From positions 7,254,001 to 7,318,000 of the forward strand of contig NC_053049.1 of assembly GCF_003473485.1 (NCBI RefSeq): DNA of 64,000 nucleotides. Direction: 5' to 3'. The stretch is from Medicago truncatula (lineage: Eukaryota > Streptophyta > Magnoliopsida > Fabales > Fabaceae). The position numbers and the translations under genes were made by a program. The notes beneath the pieces are model-generated. The model saw only the letters and a list, made by a program, of their open reading frames with translations, searched no databases and was not told where the DNA came from. Shown piece by piece: positions 54,001 through 64,000 of the stretch (the first letter of the stretch is position 1; every line of letters starts with the position of its first letter).

Positions 54001-56350
54001 CTTATTAAATTTTCATCTTTGCTCATCTCCACTTTGTTATCATTATCTTCACAAGTTGATGGGTCAGCCAACAGTCCACCGACAATCATACCAAATGTTG
54101 ATTTTTCTTATCCCGTTTTTAGTGGGATAAAGCTTGGTTGTTGTTGACTCACACCATCACTGTCTTCGCCAAAGATGCAGCCTGACCCTGTCACAAATCT
54201 AGTCCAAGACGCTCATGCCCCATCTCTAATCCTGATGTTGTTTTCCGTTACATTATATTTTTTGTTTATTTTATTTTAGCATATGTTTGATTATGACATT
54301 AATAAAAGCTCGCTGAGTTTTAGTTTGAGGGATGTATTGGAATTGGAATATCTAGAAAATGCTCCTATTCTCACCACCCTTGTATCTCAAAGCCTTTTAG
54401 AGTATCTAACTATCTCAGATGATCTTTTACCATATTTCACTATTAGATTGCTATTAGGAATTGAATGGTAGTATAAATAAGAGTTATTGATTTCTAATTT
54501 GTCCAATATGATAATGCAACCTACATGTCCTACTTGTTTAAATAAACCAGTCTCAAATTTTATCCCGCAAAACTCAAATCTTTTGAAAAGACTATACCAG
54601 AAACTTTGGATACAATATGAGACACAGGTAACAAGGTTATGCATTACCTTTCTTAAGGATGTGGACTCCTGTTGTCTCCAAGATCTTAGAAATAGGGCTC
54701 GAAGATCCGAAGTCCACCCAAATAAGCCCTTCCATTCATTGTATATACACTTCATGAAAAAATCAATATATAAATTAGTCTTCTAATTCACAATTAAATT
54801 GCATGAATTTTAAGTTGGAATCAAATTTACATTCTTTGAAAGTGAAAAAGAATGCTTTCTGTCTAAGACAGGAAAACTATATATTCTCGTGCCAAATGGG
54901 GTGCCAAATATCATTAAAGCTAGATCTTTCAAATTTCTTAAATGTTAACTAGCTATCAATTTTCTTCCAAACCATCATACATAAAGAATAAGGGCACGCA
55001 CATTAACAACACCTTATGGCCAGAACTTCAAAATAAACTTATCCACACGAGACAAAAAGGGGAATCTACAGGTAGAAATCTGAAGATTGTACAGCTACAC
55101 AACAAACTCAACCAGCGAAGGTAAGTTATATTATGCCCAGTGAGTAGACAAATCAATCAATGAAAATGGGAGTGAGCTGTTTGAAGGTAAAAGCGCCTTA
55201 GTGGAGTAGCTGGAAATGAAACTGAACATTTGGAAAATAAAGGGCAAAAGGATATTTAGGTAAAGAGTGTAACAAAATATTTGCTCGGCAAATGCTTACA
55301 ATATGAAAACTTTTGTCAACTATTAGACAAGGCATTAACGATTGGAATAAATCTCGTTGATTTAAAGGCGTGACGCAAGGACCTGAGTTAACAATTGAAA
55401 CGGCTGGGACCAAAATCACCTTAATGCCAAACTATGGAGACTAGAAATGTAATTACACCTAAAATACGCAGATGTTTGCTTACTTCAAGAAAAAATTGGA
55501 GTTTCCTCCAAACCTTTGATTTGCAAAAGGTGATAAACTAACCTTTGCCTTGAGATAAAAAAAAACTAGCAAAGTTTTGCATCAAAATTATTTTCAGATT
55601 CAAAACATACGAACATACTCATTCGTAACCAAGTCAATTTCATTCAAAGAAACACCTTTATCAAATACTTGCCTAAACAGTAAACACCCATTGAGTTATC
55701 TTAGCCGAGAAGAGCTTGTAGAGATAAAATAAGCAATTTTTTAAAGTACTTTTAAACACACACTTACCCAATAAGCACAACTAAGCCCCTCCAATTTCCA
55801 AACAACCCCAAGTGAAATCAATCAATTTTCTACCAAAGTTAGTAATAAAAGAAATACTTACGGATGTTTGCATTTTCGATACATTTAACGAATACAGGGA
55901 CAATGCCTCACGCATTTAAAAACCAAAATGACTATTAACTAGTTTAATCACGTATTATTATAACATAAAATAAAAAAATAAAAATAAAACGGTTACCGTT
56001 TGAGTTCGTTGAAGAACAACACCTTTATCCCCGGACTCACTCGAAACCAAAACACCAGGCCACAACGCTTTCCAACTACCATCAACAACGTTCTTTGCAT
56101 CAACAGTACCACGAACAATTACAATTTTTCCTTCATCGGAGTTTTCATCGGTTTCGGTGAGGAGCGAGCGGAGGTCGGAGACGGAGACGGAAGGAGCGGC
56201 GGTGATTTTGCGAAGAGCGGCGGAGGTAAGGGTGAATTTGCGGATGGAGCGAACGGCGACGTAAGCGACGGCGAAACCTAAAACGGCGCCGTCGAAAGAT
56301 AGGGCGAGTTGGGAAAGGAGAGAGACCAGTGCTTGCTCTTGTGAGGACAT
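51092..56350 (-). CDS. SP1/SPL2-type RING E3 ubiquitin ligase of organelle outer membrane
   Basis: Five exons (56350-55997, 53056-52886, 52760-52639, 51727-51608, 51374-51092) with GT-AG introns and consistent phase encode 349 residues. An N-terminal hydrophobic helix (GAVLGFAVAYVAV) is followed by the BAM/GIDE-like domain across exons 1-4 (IVIVRGTVDAKN, WPGVLVSS, TTVYHRLQP). A second membrane helix (LLFWSGILLGSMSVGIIGYA) precedes a C-terminal C3HC4 RING (CVICLMRRRRSVFIPCGHLV ... CPVCRQEV). This is the layout of animal MUL1/MAPL and plant SP1, SPL1 and SPL2. SP1 ubiquitinates chloroplast TOC import components; which organelle this paralogue serves is not settled by sequence. It most resembles SPL2. 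Intron 1 is 2.9 kb, large for the gene. Confidence 0.92.
53072..53510 (+). mobile_element. Possible decayed LTR fragment in intron 1 of the SPL2-like gene
   Basis: Starts tgttagaatatctagaaata only 16 bp upstream (in gene orientation) of exon 2. Near 53505 it reaches gggtatcagatc, which resembles a Met-tRNA primer-binding site (tggtatcagagc) next to a copia LTR. No coding region or second LTR was recognised, so it is old and partial. Confidence 0.4.
53511..55996. other. Remainder of SPL2-like intron 1
   Basis: Open frames such as 53709-54008 have no recognisable domain. Near 54120 the sequence 'gtgggataaagcttggttgttgttg' resembles the 3' end of TS-type SINEs or LINE tails, on the plus strand and antisense to the gene. 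Nothing else recognised. Confidence 0.45.
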
Positions 56351-56733
56351 TGATTGTTCATTTGTGTGTGAGACAAGGAAATTGGAATTTGAAGAACAAA
56401 ATGGAGCTAAACGTCGTCGTTTCGTGCTTACGTGTTAGTATTATTATTATCAAATAGTGTAAAGATGTTTCTAACATGTGTCTTGTGACACAAGTTAAAA
56501 AGATAAAAATAAAATAATAGACAAGCTTATATAATGAAAAACTTTAGGAGGAATGGTGGGATTGAGATTGGAAATCTCTAAATTTATGGGTTGTCTTTTT
56601 AGATTATAGTGAAATTTGGAGTTAGGGTTACTCGCATTTACCATTGTGTTTGTGTGGTTGATTTTTTTTTTTAAACAATTAATGTGATTGATTAATAGCC
56701 TAAAGTTGACGTGTTTGTTAAATATATGTTGGC
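56351..56733. other. 5' flank of the SPL2-like gene
   Basis: Contains the promoter of the minus-strand ligase gene; no distinct element recognised. Confidence 0.5.
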
Positions 56734-56741
56734 CAACACAT

Positions 56742-57639
56742 GGAAAGGATCATCCCCTATGAATTTTTCCTCATGTTTTTTCCTGTAAACTAATCTCAAC
56801 CATTCATTCCTTTTAATGACAGTTGAGCTCATCTCAACCCTTCATTTAGTTTTTTTTTGTTTGGCAAGATCCCTCATTCGTTTGTTTGGCAAGATCCCTC
56901 GTTCGTTTTCTTTCATTCTTTCCTCGTGAGCATCCCTTCCTCACTCACAACTTCACAAATCTATCTCAACTCACCTTCCTCCCAGCCCCATCTCAACAAC
57001 GGCTACTTCCATTTTGTGACATATCAACTTTCCAAATAATTCATGTCTCCAATTCTTACGGGTATTTCACCAATCAAGTTAGAGTTGTAAACATGAAAAA
57101 CCTTCAATTTGTTCAACATGGGCAAACTCAGAGGCAAACGAAACATAGCATTGAAGAACAAATCTAGATACTCAAATTATACAATTTACAAATCTCATCA
57201 GAAACAATACCATTCAAACAAAAAATATTGAGATTCCTTCAACTTTCCAAATCTATGAGGAACACCACCAGTAAAATTTGTTAAACCAAAATTAAGAAAA
57301 TATTGAAAATTAGTATTCAAATTTCATATATCATTAGGAATAATACCATCAAAATTGTTCAAATGATTTCTTTCCAAGAACAGTGATTGGAATTTGATGG
57401 TATTATTCCTAATGGGTTTGAAGGAAGATGGAAAATAGAGAAGGGTTAAGAAAAGAAATCATTGTAATTCATGAGGGATTTTCGTGAGAAAACAACGAAA
57501 GGAAATGAATGAATGAACTTGTAAAAAGAAAAATGAATGAATAAAGGGTTTAGATGAGCTCAATTTAAAAGGAATGAATGGCTGAGATTAGTTCACAGGA
57601 GAAAACGAGGAAAAAACATAGGAGACAATCCTTTCCGAG
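56742..57639. mobile_element. Pack-MULE-like element carrying receptor-kinase LRR fragments
   Basis: Inverted ends of about 100 bp: ggaaaggatcatcccctatg on the left, and on the right (reverse-complemented) ctcggaaaggattgtctcct. Both continue through actaatctca(a/g)ccattcattccttttaa and gagctcatct. An 8-bp direct repeat caacacat flanks it (56734-56741 and 57640-57647). The interior contains minus-strand LRR coding remnants not related to transposition, so host sequence has been picked up between the TIRs. Superfamily assignment (Mutator by long TIRs; 8-9 bp duplication) is probable, not certain. Confidence 0.72.
57020..57420 (-). pseudogene. Captured LRR receptor-like kinase fragment
   Basis: On the minus strand, pieces read NNFDGIIPND, then LTNFTGGVPHRFGKLKE, then LDLFFNAMFRLPLSLPMLN and VFHVYNSNLIGEIPVRIGD. 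These are plant extracellular LRRs (LxxLxxNxLxGxIP), resembling the HAESA/RLK5-like receptor kinases. Several stops and small indels interrupt the frame. Only ectodomain repeats are present, with no kinase or membrane segment. A short inverted copy of the 'gatggtattattcctaat' segment (57333-57360 against 57391-57415) marks a rearrangement within the captured piece. Confidence 0.72.
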
Positions 57640-57649
57640 CAACACATAT

Positions 57650-58400
57650 TATGAAATTGATCTTTCAATATTTAAAAATGCATCATCAACTTAGTTCATA
57701 CTTTATATCAATATGACATAACTTAACAAACTTTATATCCTTCTGTAACTCTGTTGGGATTTTCCCCTAGTAGGATTGATGGCATATAGTAATTTCAAAT
57801 TTCCCTTTATGGTGTTCCTCTCCCCTCCCTAATGTTCAAGATCTCATCCATGTTTCCTCTCTTATTGTACATTGTCTTCTTCTCATTTGATATAATCATG
57901 TATAATACATGAATAATGAGGGGTATTTTTTTACAAGATATATTATTGTGTGATTAATATGTTATGACCATCGACTTATTTGATTCTCTGACATTGTAAC
58001 ATTATGTTATAATATATGTTTCACTTTCTCGAAATGGTATTCCCATTTGAGAATTATCAACAAAATTTACATAAAAAGCAAAATTTTCAAGAAAATGACT
58101 TCAAATTCTAGCATTACTACTCGTAGCTACACCATCAAAATTGTTTCAGACCAGTCAGAAGATCAATCCCGTACATAATGACACGTGGACTAAACGTCCA
58201 CCAACTTAAGGCGCACCGCCTGAAGAACCATGCTAACGACAATACGTCCCGTAATGCTACCTCACTGGAACGCGCCCCCATACATCAAGCAACATACATG
58301 TATCCCTCAACGGACCCCTGATAAGGTACCGCATCACACAAAGACAGTTACTCTCGCACGCGCTCTATATAAAGATGACCTTGTTTTACCCACAAGGAGT
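57650..58400. other. Intergenic DNA with a GC-richer, LTR-like patch
   Basis: Positions 58150-58395 are much richer in CG than their surroundings (cgtggactaaacgtccacca, ggaacgcgcccccat) and carry a TATA-like ctctatataaag near 58361. This looks like a piece of LTR or an alien promoter directly upstream of the phospholipase pseudogene. No termini found. Confidence 0.4.
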
Positions 58401-58404
58401 TAAT

Positions 58405-59618
58405 TAAAGAGTTTGTGGTTTGTGATCGTTGGTCCGCTACGGTTCCCACATCAACCCAAACTGAACCGACTCTATGTGCATTCTGCGACGTCACATGGCT
58501 TAACTAGCAATGACACAAATAAGCTCATTGGGGGATTACCTCAAAATACCATATTTGATTCTTTAGACGAAAATGGTTTCAATTTTGGGATCTATTATCA
58601 ACAACCACCATCCACCCTTTTCTACAGGTTTAGTATGTTTTCACTTCCCCAGAAATATATATTTTTTGTACAAGCCAAAAACAAGAAATATATATTTATA
58701 AGCTAAATTAAAATTTACCTCTAGAATCCAAAAATGAATTAATTATTCTCTCAAAAAAAAAAAATGAATTATCAGTCTGGTTCTCAATAACGAAGGATTG
58801 GACAATTTAATTATCTAATTTATGAATAATAGAATCATCCATTAAATTGAAAATTGTCAATAAAATTTAGTCACATTCCTAATTTTTGTCTCTATTTTTA
58901 AATCCACGATTTTGGTCTCAGTTTTTAAAATTTACGATTAGAGGTGATTATTTATGATGTGACAAGTGAAGTTTATTTCAGCAAGTGTGTTGATGAGATG
59001 AGAATGAGTTCTAAAGTGAAAACCTACCTATACAATTTCTTGTATTAAATTTGATTGCTTTTGTAATATAGATTAACGTCCATTTTAATGAAATGAAAAT
59101 TAGTTTTTTTTTTATATAAGCAAAATTTTAAAGACAAACTTGGTTTTAGAAAAATGTTTTTAAAAGCTAGGTTAAATATTAGTTCATGCTATACTATCAG
59201 TTTAATGTACTCTTATTTCGCTGACAAATAATTTTATAATCACTTTCAGGAGTCTTAGGAAGCTTAAATACATAGATAAATTTCATGAATACGGATTAAC
59301 ATTCAAGAAGTATTGTGAAGAAGGGAAATTACTAAACTACTTGGTGATAGAACAAAAAAATTTCAACTTGTTATCAATATCAAAAATTTGTAAAAGTGTA
59401 TGAAACGTTAAGGGGTAGTCCACAATGGAATGAAATGTTGTTCGTGATTACTTACGACCAACATGGAGGATTTTACGATCACGTGCCAACGCCGGTGGAC
59501 GGAGTTCCTACTCCAGATGACATTGTTGGTCCTGAGCCATTCAAGTTTAAGTTTGATAGGCTGGTGTTAGGGTTCCAACCATCTTTTATTTCTCCATAGA
59601 TTGAGCCAGGAAAAGGTA
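58405..59618 (+). pseudogene. Non-specific phospholipase C (NPC) pseudogene
   Basis: Two exon-like blocks separated by an intron (donor after 58627, acceptor at 59249). Block 1 reads CDRWSATVPTSTQ, then in another frame NRLYVHSATSHGLTSNDT and FNFGIYYQQPPSTLFYR. Block 2 reads [28 protein letters not shown], then [15 protein letters not shown] and [18 protein letters not shown]. These are conserved NPC (phosphoesterase) segments. It lacks the N-terminal part and the DDHPSHDV-type segment between LVIEQ and VYETL. It has frame shifts near 58460 and 59398 and a TAG where ISPWIEPG is expected. It cannot encode an active lipase. Confidence 0.85.
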
Positions 59619-59639
59619 AGAATAAGATGCATATGTATG

Positions 59640-60470
59640 CAAACAAAAATAATTCTTACACTCATTATTATTAGTTTATTCCATAAAACATTTTGTTCGA
59701 AGAAGAAAATTGGAATTAAAACCCTCGTTCAACATCGAATGGTAGTTACCTATTGTTTGAGGTATGTTCGTAAATTCAAAGTGCTTGCGAACAATTCTTA
59801 GATTCCTAAAGAGCAATTTTCTTTTGTTTTTTAATAGGAAAAAAAAAAGTGGTTAGTGTAGTTTTCCTCAACGGTCGACTACAAATTTACAATGAAATTG
59901 AAAACACTATTAAATATTGTAATCTTAGACTACAATCATAGCCAATGCAATAAACCATCCCATTTCTAAGATGTGTCTCAATTGTCAAAAAGTGATGAAA
60001 ATCATTGCTACTTATAATGCTGGTGATTTTGATTACAGCTATATCCAAGCACAAAAACATTGATTACACCTATTTCATAAAAATAAACAAAAAAAAAAAT
60101 CATTGATTACACCTAAAGCTCCTACATAATCACTATTAGAGTATATGCAATGCAAAATGAAGTATGAACACACCAAAAAAGCAAGAAAATATACCTTACT
60201 TCCATTCCACAGAATCTCTTTTCTATACCATACTTTTTCACCTTTATATCAATTCTTACCATTCTTTAATCCTCTTCACTTTTTGGCCGGCTGTTTGTCT
60301 ATCACACTTCTGTCATCCAATGCAAATGCCATATAGATTCCTTAGTCCATCACCCATTACATTCATCTTTTCCTCCCACTATAAATTCTTGCCTCAAGTT
60401 AAAATTTGATTATCAAAATCAAAGTTGGCTTCTTTGTATTCAAGTAAAAACAAATTATATTTTCATCTTA
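59640..60470. other. Intergenic DNA upstream of the small membrane protein gene
   Basis: No gene recognised. The segment just before 60483 is a CT-rich leader region. Confidence 0.6.
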
Positions 60471-60482
60471 TAAGCTCATAAA

Positions 60483-60866
60483 ATGGATTCAAACTATGCT
60501 TCCTCAAACCATGGCTCTTCACAAAGATCACTAGCTATGGTTTTGGCTTTAGTCTCAGCTGTTGTGTTATCTCCTTTATATGTGAATTCAAAGAGTGATA
60601 GGAGATATTATGAATCAAAATGGACTAGCTCTGGTTTTGTTCTACCTATGATTCTTTTTGGACTTATAATTGCAATCAAAAGAACATCTTCATCAAGCTC
60701 CTCTTGTGTATCATCATCATCTACAAAAGGTTCGTTGCTACCATCTCATGATCCTTCTTTGGTGCTTAGAATTGGGAGCTCTTCTTGGGGATTAGCTGCG
60801 GTTTTGGTTATGCTCATGCTTGTTCTTCATTGGCAAGGCTCAGTTCAAGAATTATTGTGGAAATAG
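60483..60866 (+). CDS. Small plant membrane protein, function unknown
   Basis: Single-exon frame of 127 residues from ATG 60483. Three hydrophobic segments are visible: SLAMVLALVSAVVLSPLYV (about residues 16-34), GFVLPMILFGLIIAI (about 51-65) and WGLAAVLVMLMLVL (about 102-115). A Ser-rich loop (about 68-85) lies between the second and third. This resembles uncharacterised plant transmembrane proteins of about the same length; I do not recognise a characterised family. The first segment could be a signal anchor. It lies between the NPC pseudogene and the RSH gene, with its own 5' region and no shared function evident. Confidence 0.75.
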   Translation: MDSNYASSNHGSSQRSLAMVLALVSAVVLSPLYVNSKSDRRYYESKWTSSGFVLPMILFGLIIAIKRTSSSSSSCVSSSSTKGSLLPSHDPSLVLRIGSSSWGLAAVLVMLMLVLHWQGSVQELLWK

Positions 60867-61891
60867 AGATACATAGATATAACTAAGGTTTATAAATTAC
60901 ATGTGGTCACGTTCTGATACTTGATATTGTAGAGAATCACAATCATATAGATCTGATACGATCTAAATTGCAATCGTATTTTTGTCGTGGCCGTGACTCA
61001 AATGCGCTGGCGGCCTTGTTTCATAAAAACCATGGGCAATGATATTTGTTCATCTCCTAGCTATTAACTTTGTGTCACATTATGTATTATATAGATTTAT
61101 GTAATAATGAGAAGCTAAGAGTTATGCTTAGTAGTATTTTTGAAGTTCCCATTTCAGTATTTTGATATCTCATAGTCATAGAGACATTGGCTTAATTGAT
61201 CTGCAGATTGAAGAATGGTTGATTATATATTATTTCTAAACCTTATAGAAGAAGAACTGCAGTTTACAATCGATTATTGAAATGAAATTTTAAGTGTTTG
61301 ATTTTCATCTAACGGTTTTGATTATCCTAATTGTTGAGTAAAACAATAGTAAATTTTTAAGTGGTGTGTATCTTTTAAGACAAAAATTGTCCAAAAATAT
61401 ATCGATCAACAAAATTTTAAAATCATGTAGTGTACCTCCTTTAAAAATTTATTTTACCCTTTCACTTTCTTAAAAGTAAAAAATCACAGAATAAGACATT
61501 TTGTACCTAGTTCCTATTTTAAAGATCCTATGCATCTATACAATAATACAATGCATTTGTAATTGGTCAAATCTGATTGGAGTGCAAATCAAGTTTTTAA
61601 AACTAGTGGGACTGTATTACATGTGCGTTTGGAACTTGTCCTGCATTGCACTGTACGCAAAGAATAACCACAAAGGATATATGCTAGAAATTTAAAAAGG
61701 AAAAGAAAAAGGATATACTCACAAAATAGAACTTAAATAACTGGCCCAACTACATAAATCAATCATTCAGCATAATTGAATCAAGTTAGCAAGTTTATAA
61801 TTACATATTTTTTTGTTCTGTACAGATTTTATCTATATACATAACTGAGACTAAATCAAATGTTGGAATATTTTTGAAGAACAAGCAAGGG
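60867..61891. other. Intergenic DNA, no gene recognised
   Basis: 3' flanks of the convergent membrane-protein and RSH genes; nothing else found. Confidence 0.6.
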
Positions 61892-63812
61892 TTAACTAGT
61901 GCCAACCATGCTGCTTGCAGTAGCAGTACTTCCCATGCTTGATACAGTTAGCCCGCGATCATACATTCGCTGAATTTCTTCCCTATATTCGGTCAGATAT
62001 TTGTCAGGTATGGCTGGTGTAAGCTCGATCACATCTCCCATCTTCAACTTGCAATTTGGATCACTTACAGGCTTGTGATTCAGTCTTGGCCTCAATTCTT
62101 CCTTCAGAGGGAACCTATATGTTGTCAACCTACAACTTGCTCGCCCGACCCTCTCCAACAAATCTAGTACTGTTGAGTTTGCACAGAATTCTTGGACAGA
62201 CATCTGCACATCCAGAATCAGACAGAATGATAGTTAATACAGACGTTCAAACACAGCTTAAGATTATACACTTCGGTTTCATTATATGACAATGAAGCGC
62301 TTCATGAAACCAAGGCCTGTTGTGTTTGAGATAAAAAAATTGCTTTTACTTTTAACTGCAAAACTACCCCTAATTTAACAGTTTCCTGTTTTCAAATATC
62401 TGTACAAACGTAAAACATACATATCTTTGAAAACAAGAGTTAAAACAAAGGACAGTTTTAAAATTGAAAATAAATAATGAAATGAAAGCAGGTAACTTTT
62501 TTTGCAGACCAACTAAACCCAAAATATTGAACATAATTCTAGCACATACCTTGTCATTCTCAATCATGATAACAAACACAGGTCCATCCTGCGCGCAATC
62601 AGGCTTGTAAGAATATGGACAGTTATCAGCATGAGAAGGGAACTTGCAAGGTGGCTTGATTGAATCGACATATCCAACAGAAGTGGAATCTTTACTCATT
62701 GCTTCGCACTGCCAGGTGACAACCCATCGAGCCCACTCAACCATCTGAAGCACATATGAAGAAAGCTGACAATGATCTTCCTTGTACCTCCAATGAGCAG
62801 CGAATCCAAATTCTGCTTGCAAATGCATATCTTTTGTTCGAACTTGTACTTCAAGGGGAACCTTGCCTTCACCCATCACCACAGTGTGCAGAGATTGATA
62901 ACTGCAAATTACAAAATCTAAATCAGATGATATAGAGACGGTCACTTTCAAGTGTACACTACCATTATTGAGCTACAACGTACCCATTGAACTTGGGGAA
63001 ACGTATGTAATCTTTCAGTTTTCCATGCACTTCAGACCATAACCGGTGAACAACTTTTAAGGCTTTGTAACAGTCTTCCTCCTTATCAACAATCAAGCGC
63101 AGCCCATAAATGTCATGGATATCATCAATGGTTAGTTTTTTCCTGCAAATATGTAAAGAAATGAATAATTGAGAATTTGAAGTGTATAAAAAATACGGTG
63201 CATAATGTCAGGCAAAGATGATGGTATACTTCTACATCAGTAGTTTTAAATTCAAAGCAGTTTGTTTCATTAATAGTTTCATTCACATAAATATAGTGAC
63301 GCAAATTATATACGTGACCAGCCAAATGAAAGAGGGAAAGGTAAAACGTACTTTAATATTTTGCAATAAACACTATACAAGCTCTTGTGCCGCCCAGAAA
63401 TGACATGATAAGAAATGCCTTCATCTTTGAGTGCTTGCTCTAATCTTTCTATTGCAGAAGCAATCATTGCATCATCATACGATTCCACAAGCTTTGACGA
63501 AAGCTCTTTGTGCTGTACAGGGTTGAGATGCTTAAAACATAAATTTTCTAATTGGTCCTTCCAATTAGCTATTCCTAAGCGGTTGGCCAAAGGTGCAAAA
63601 ATCTCCAAAGTTTCCTTTGCAAACCTCTGCTGCTTGGCAACCGGTAATGCATCTAGTGTCATCATATTATGTAATCGATCAGCCAATTTAATGAGGACAG
63701 CTCTTGCATCTGCCATGGCAAGGAACATCGTATGCAGGCGGTCAGCTTCAACAGATTTGCTAGCTGTATTATTGTCACGAGCCAGCTTGCTTAAGTGACT
63801 CAGTTTAGAAAC
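61892..63812 (-). CDS. RSH: RelA/SpoT homologue (RSH2/3 type), 3' exons; gene continues past the right edge
   Basis: Four in-phase exons are visible: 63812-63352, 63142-62984, 62901-62550 and 62203-61892; the 5' part lies beyond 64000. The first holds the end of the HD-type hydrolase domain ([28 protein letters not shown]). The second and third hold the ppGpp synthetase domain ([49 protein letters not shown]). The last has a TGS-like region ([17 protein letters not shown]) and the C-terminal [13 protein letters not shown], as in Arabidopsis RSH2 and RSH3. Expected product: a chloroplast enzyme making and degrading the alarmone (p)ppGpp in response to stress. The EF-hands of the calcium-activated type (CRSH) are absent. 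Transit peptide and the start are outside the window. Confidence 0.92.
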
Positions 63813-64000
63813 CTGAAATAGCATACCAATCAGTTAGATTCTTGAAGCAACAAACTATAAAAAGTTCAAAAAAATAAGTCAATACATTAATTTGTAATAT
63901 ACATTACGTTCCTACAAAAATGGCAACTACAATACAAATTAATCAGTTTAATAATTATACATCCATACAAAAAAGCCAAATCACTAGCAATACAAAAATT
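63813..64000 (-). other. RSH intron running off the window
   Basis: AT-rich sequence upstream of the RSH exon acceptor at 63812 (atttcag|gtttct). No further exon is visible before the window ends. Confidence 0.7.

Noticed and set aside
53709-54130. ORFs in SPL2-like intron 1 as a nested gene
   Set aside because: No recognisable protein pattern; the adjacent sequence looks like old retroelement debris.

Overview
This window is plant nuclear DNA from a legume, almost certainly Medicago truncatula. The intronless GRAS gene at 48106-49770 reads as MtNSP1 (554 codons, N-terminus MTMEPNPTSD). Other support is AT-rich intergenic DNA, GT-AG introns, tandem germin-like genes and legume-type Mutator/MITE families. 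From memory, NSP1 lies on chromosome 8; the sequence alone cannot show that.

Layout. 1-13 kb is repeat territory. A 7.0-kb Mutator-like element (MULE-A, 1652-8686) has 263-bp terminal inverted repeats (TIRs) and a damaged mudrA-type transposase. It also carries a second GRF-zinc-finger-like gene on the other strand, split by a solo LTR. It is followed by a CACTA element end, a tRNA-derived SINE and a two-copy CG-rich repeat. 13-21 kb holds a germin-like (ABP19-type cupin) cluster: one minus-strand gene, two plus-strand genes and one copy whose 5' end is replaced by LINE and LTR debris, with MITEs in between. 22.8-25.2 kb is a DUF4220/DUF594 membrane protein gene. 27.5-31.0 kb is an unusual NB-ARC-LRR gene with a predicted N-terminal membrane helix. 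33.1-35.4 kb is MIA40 (mitochondrial disulfide relay).

35.5-40.2 kb is a second, structurally complete Mutator element (MULE-B) with a perfect 9-bp target duplication. It encodes a FAR1/FHY3-like transposase, an OTU-type cysteine protease that was probably once fused to it, and a third small ORF. Its ends carry an array of 22-bp palindromes. 40-48 kb is gene-poor, with a SINE, a LINE fragment, a tandem repeat, and Stowaway and hAT MITEs ahead of NSP1. 51.1-56.4 kb is a five-exon RING E3 ligase of the SP1/SPL2 (MUL1-like) organelle outer-membrane family. 56.7-57.6 kb looks like a small gene-capturing (Pack-MULE-like) element carrying LRR receptor-kinase fragments. 58.4-59.6 kb is a broken non-specific phospholipase C gene. 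60.5 kb is a small membrane protein gene. 61.9 kb to the right edge is the 3' part of a chloroplast RelA/SpoT homologue (RSH2/3 type).

The host genes do not form one pathway. They are ordinary single genes (NSP1, MIA40, SPL2-like, RSH, DUF4220) plus two expansion-prone families (germin-like, NLR) in transposon-rich DNA. The most notable material is in the mobile elements: the protease-bearing MULE-B, the gene pair of MULE-A, and the LRR-capturing element. Exon boundaries were read by eye from splice sites and checked by codon phase; no alignments were run.
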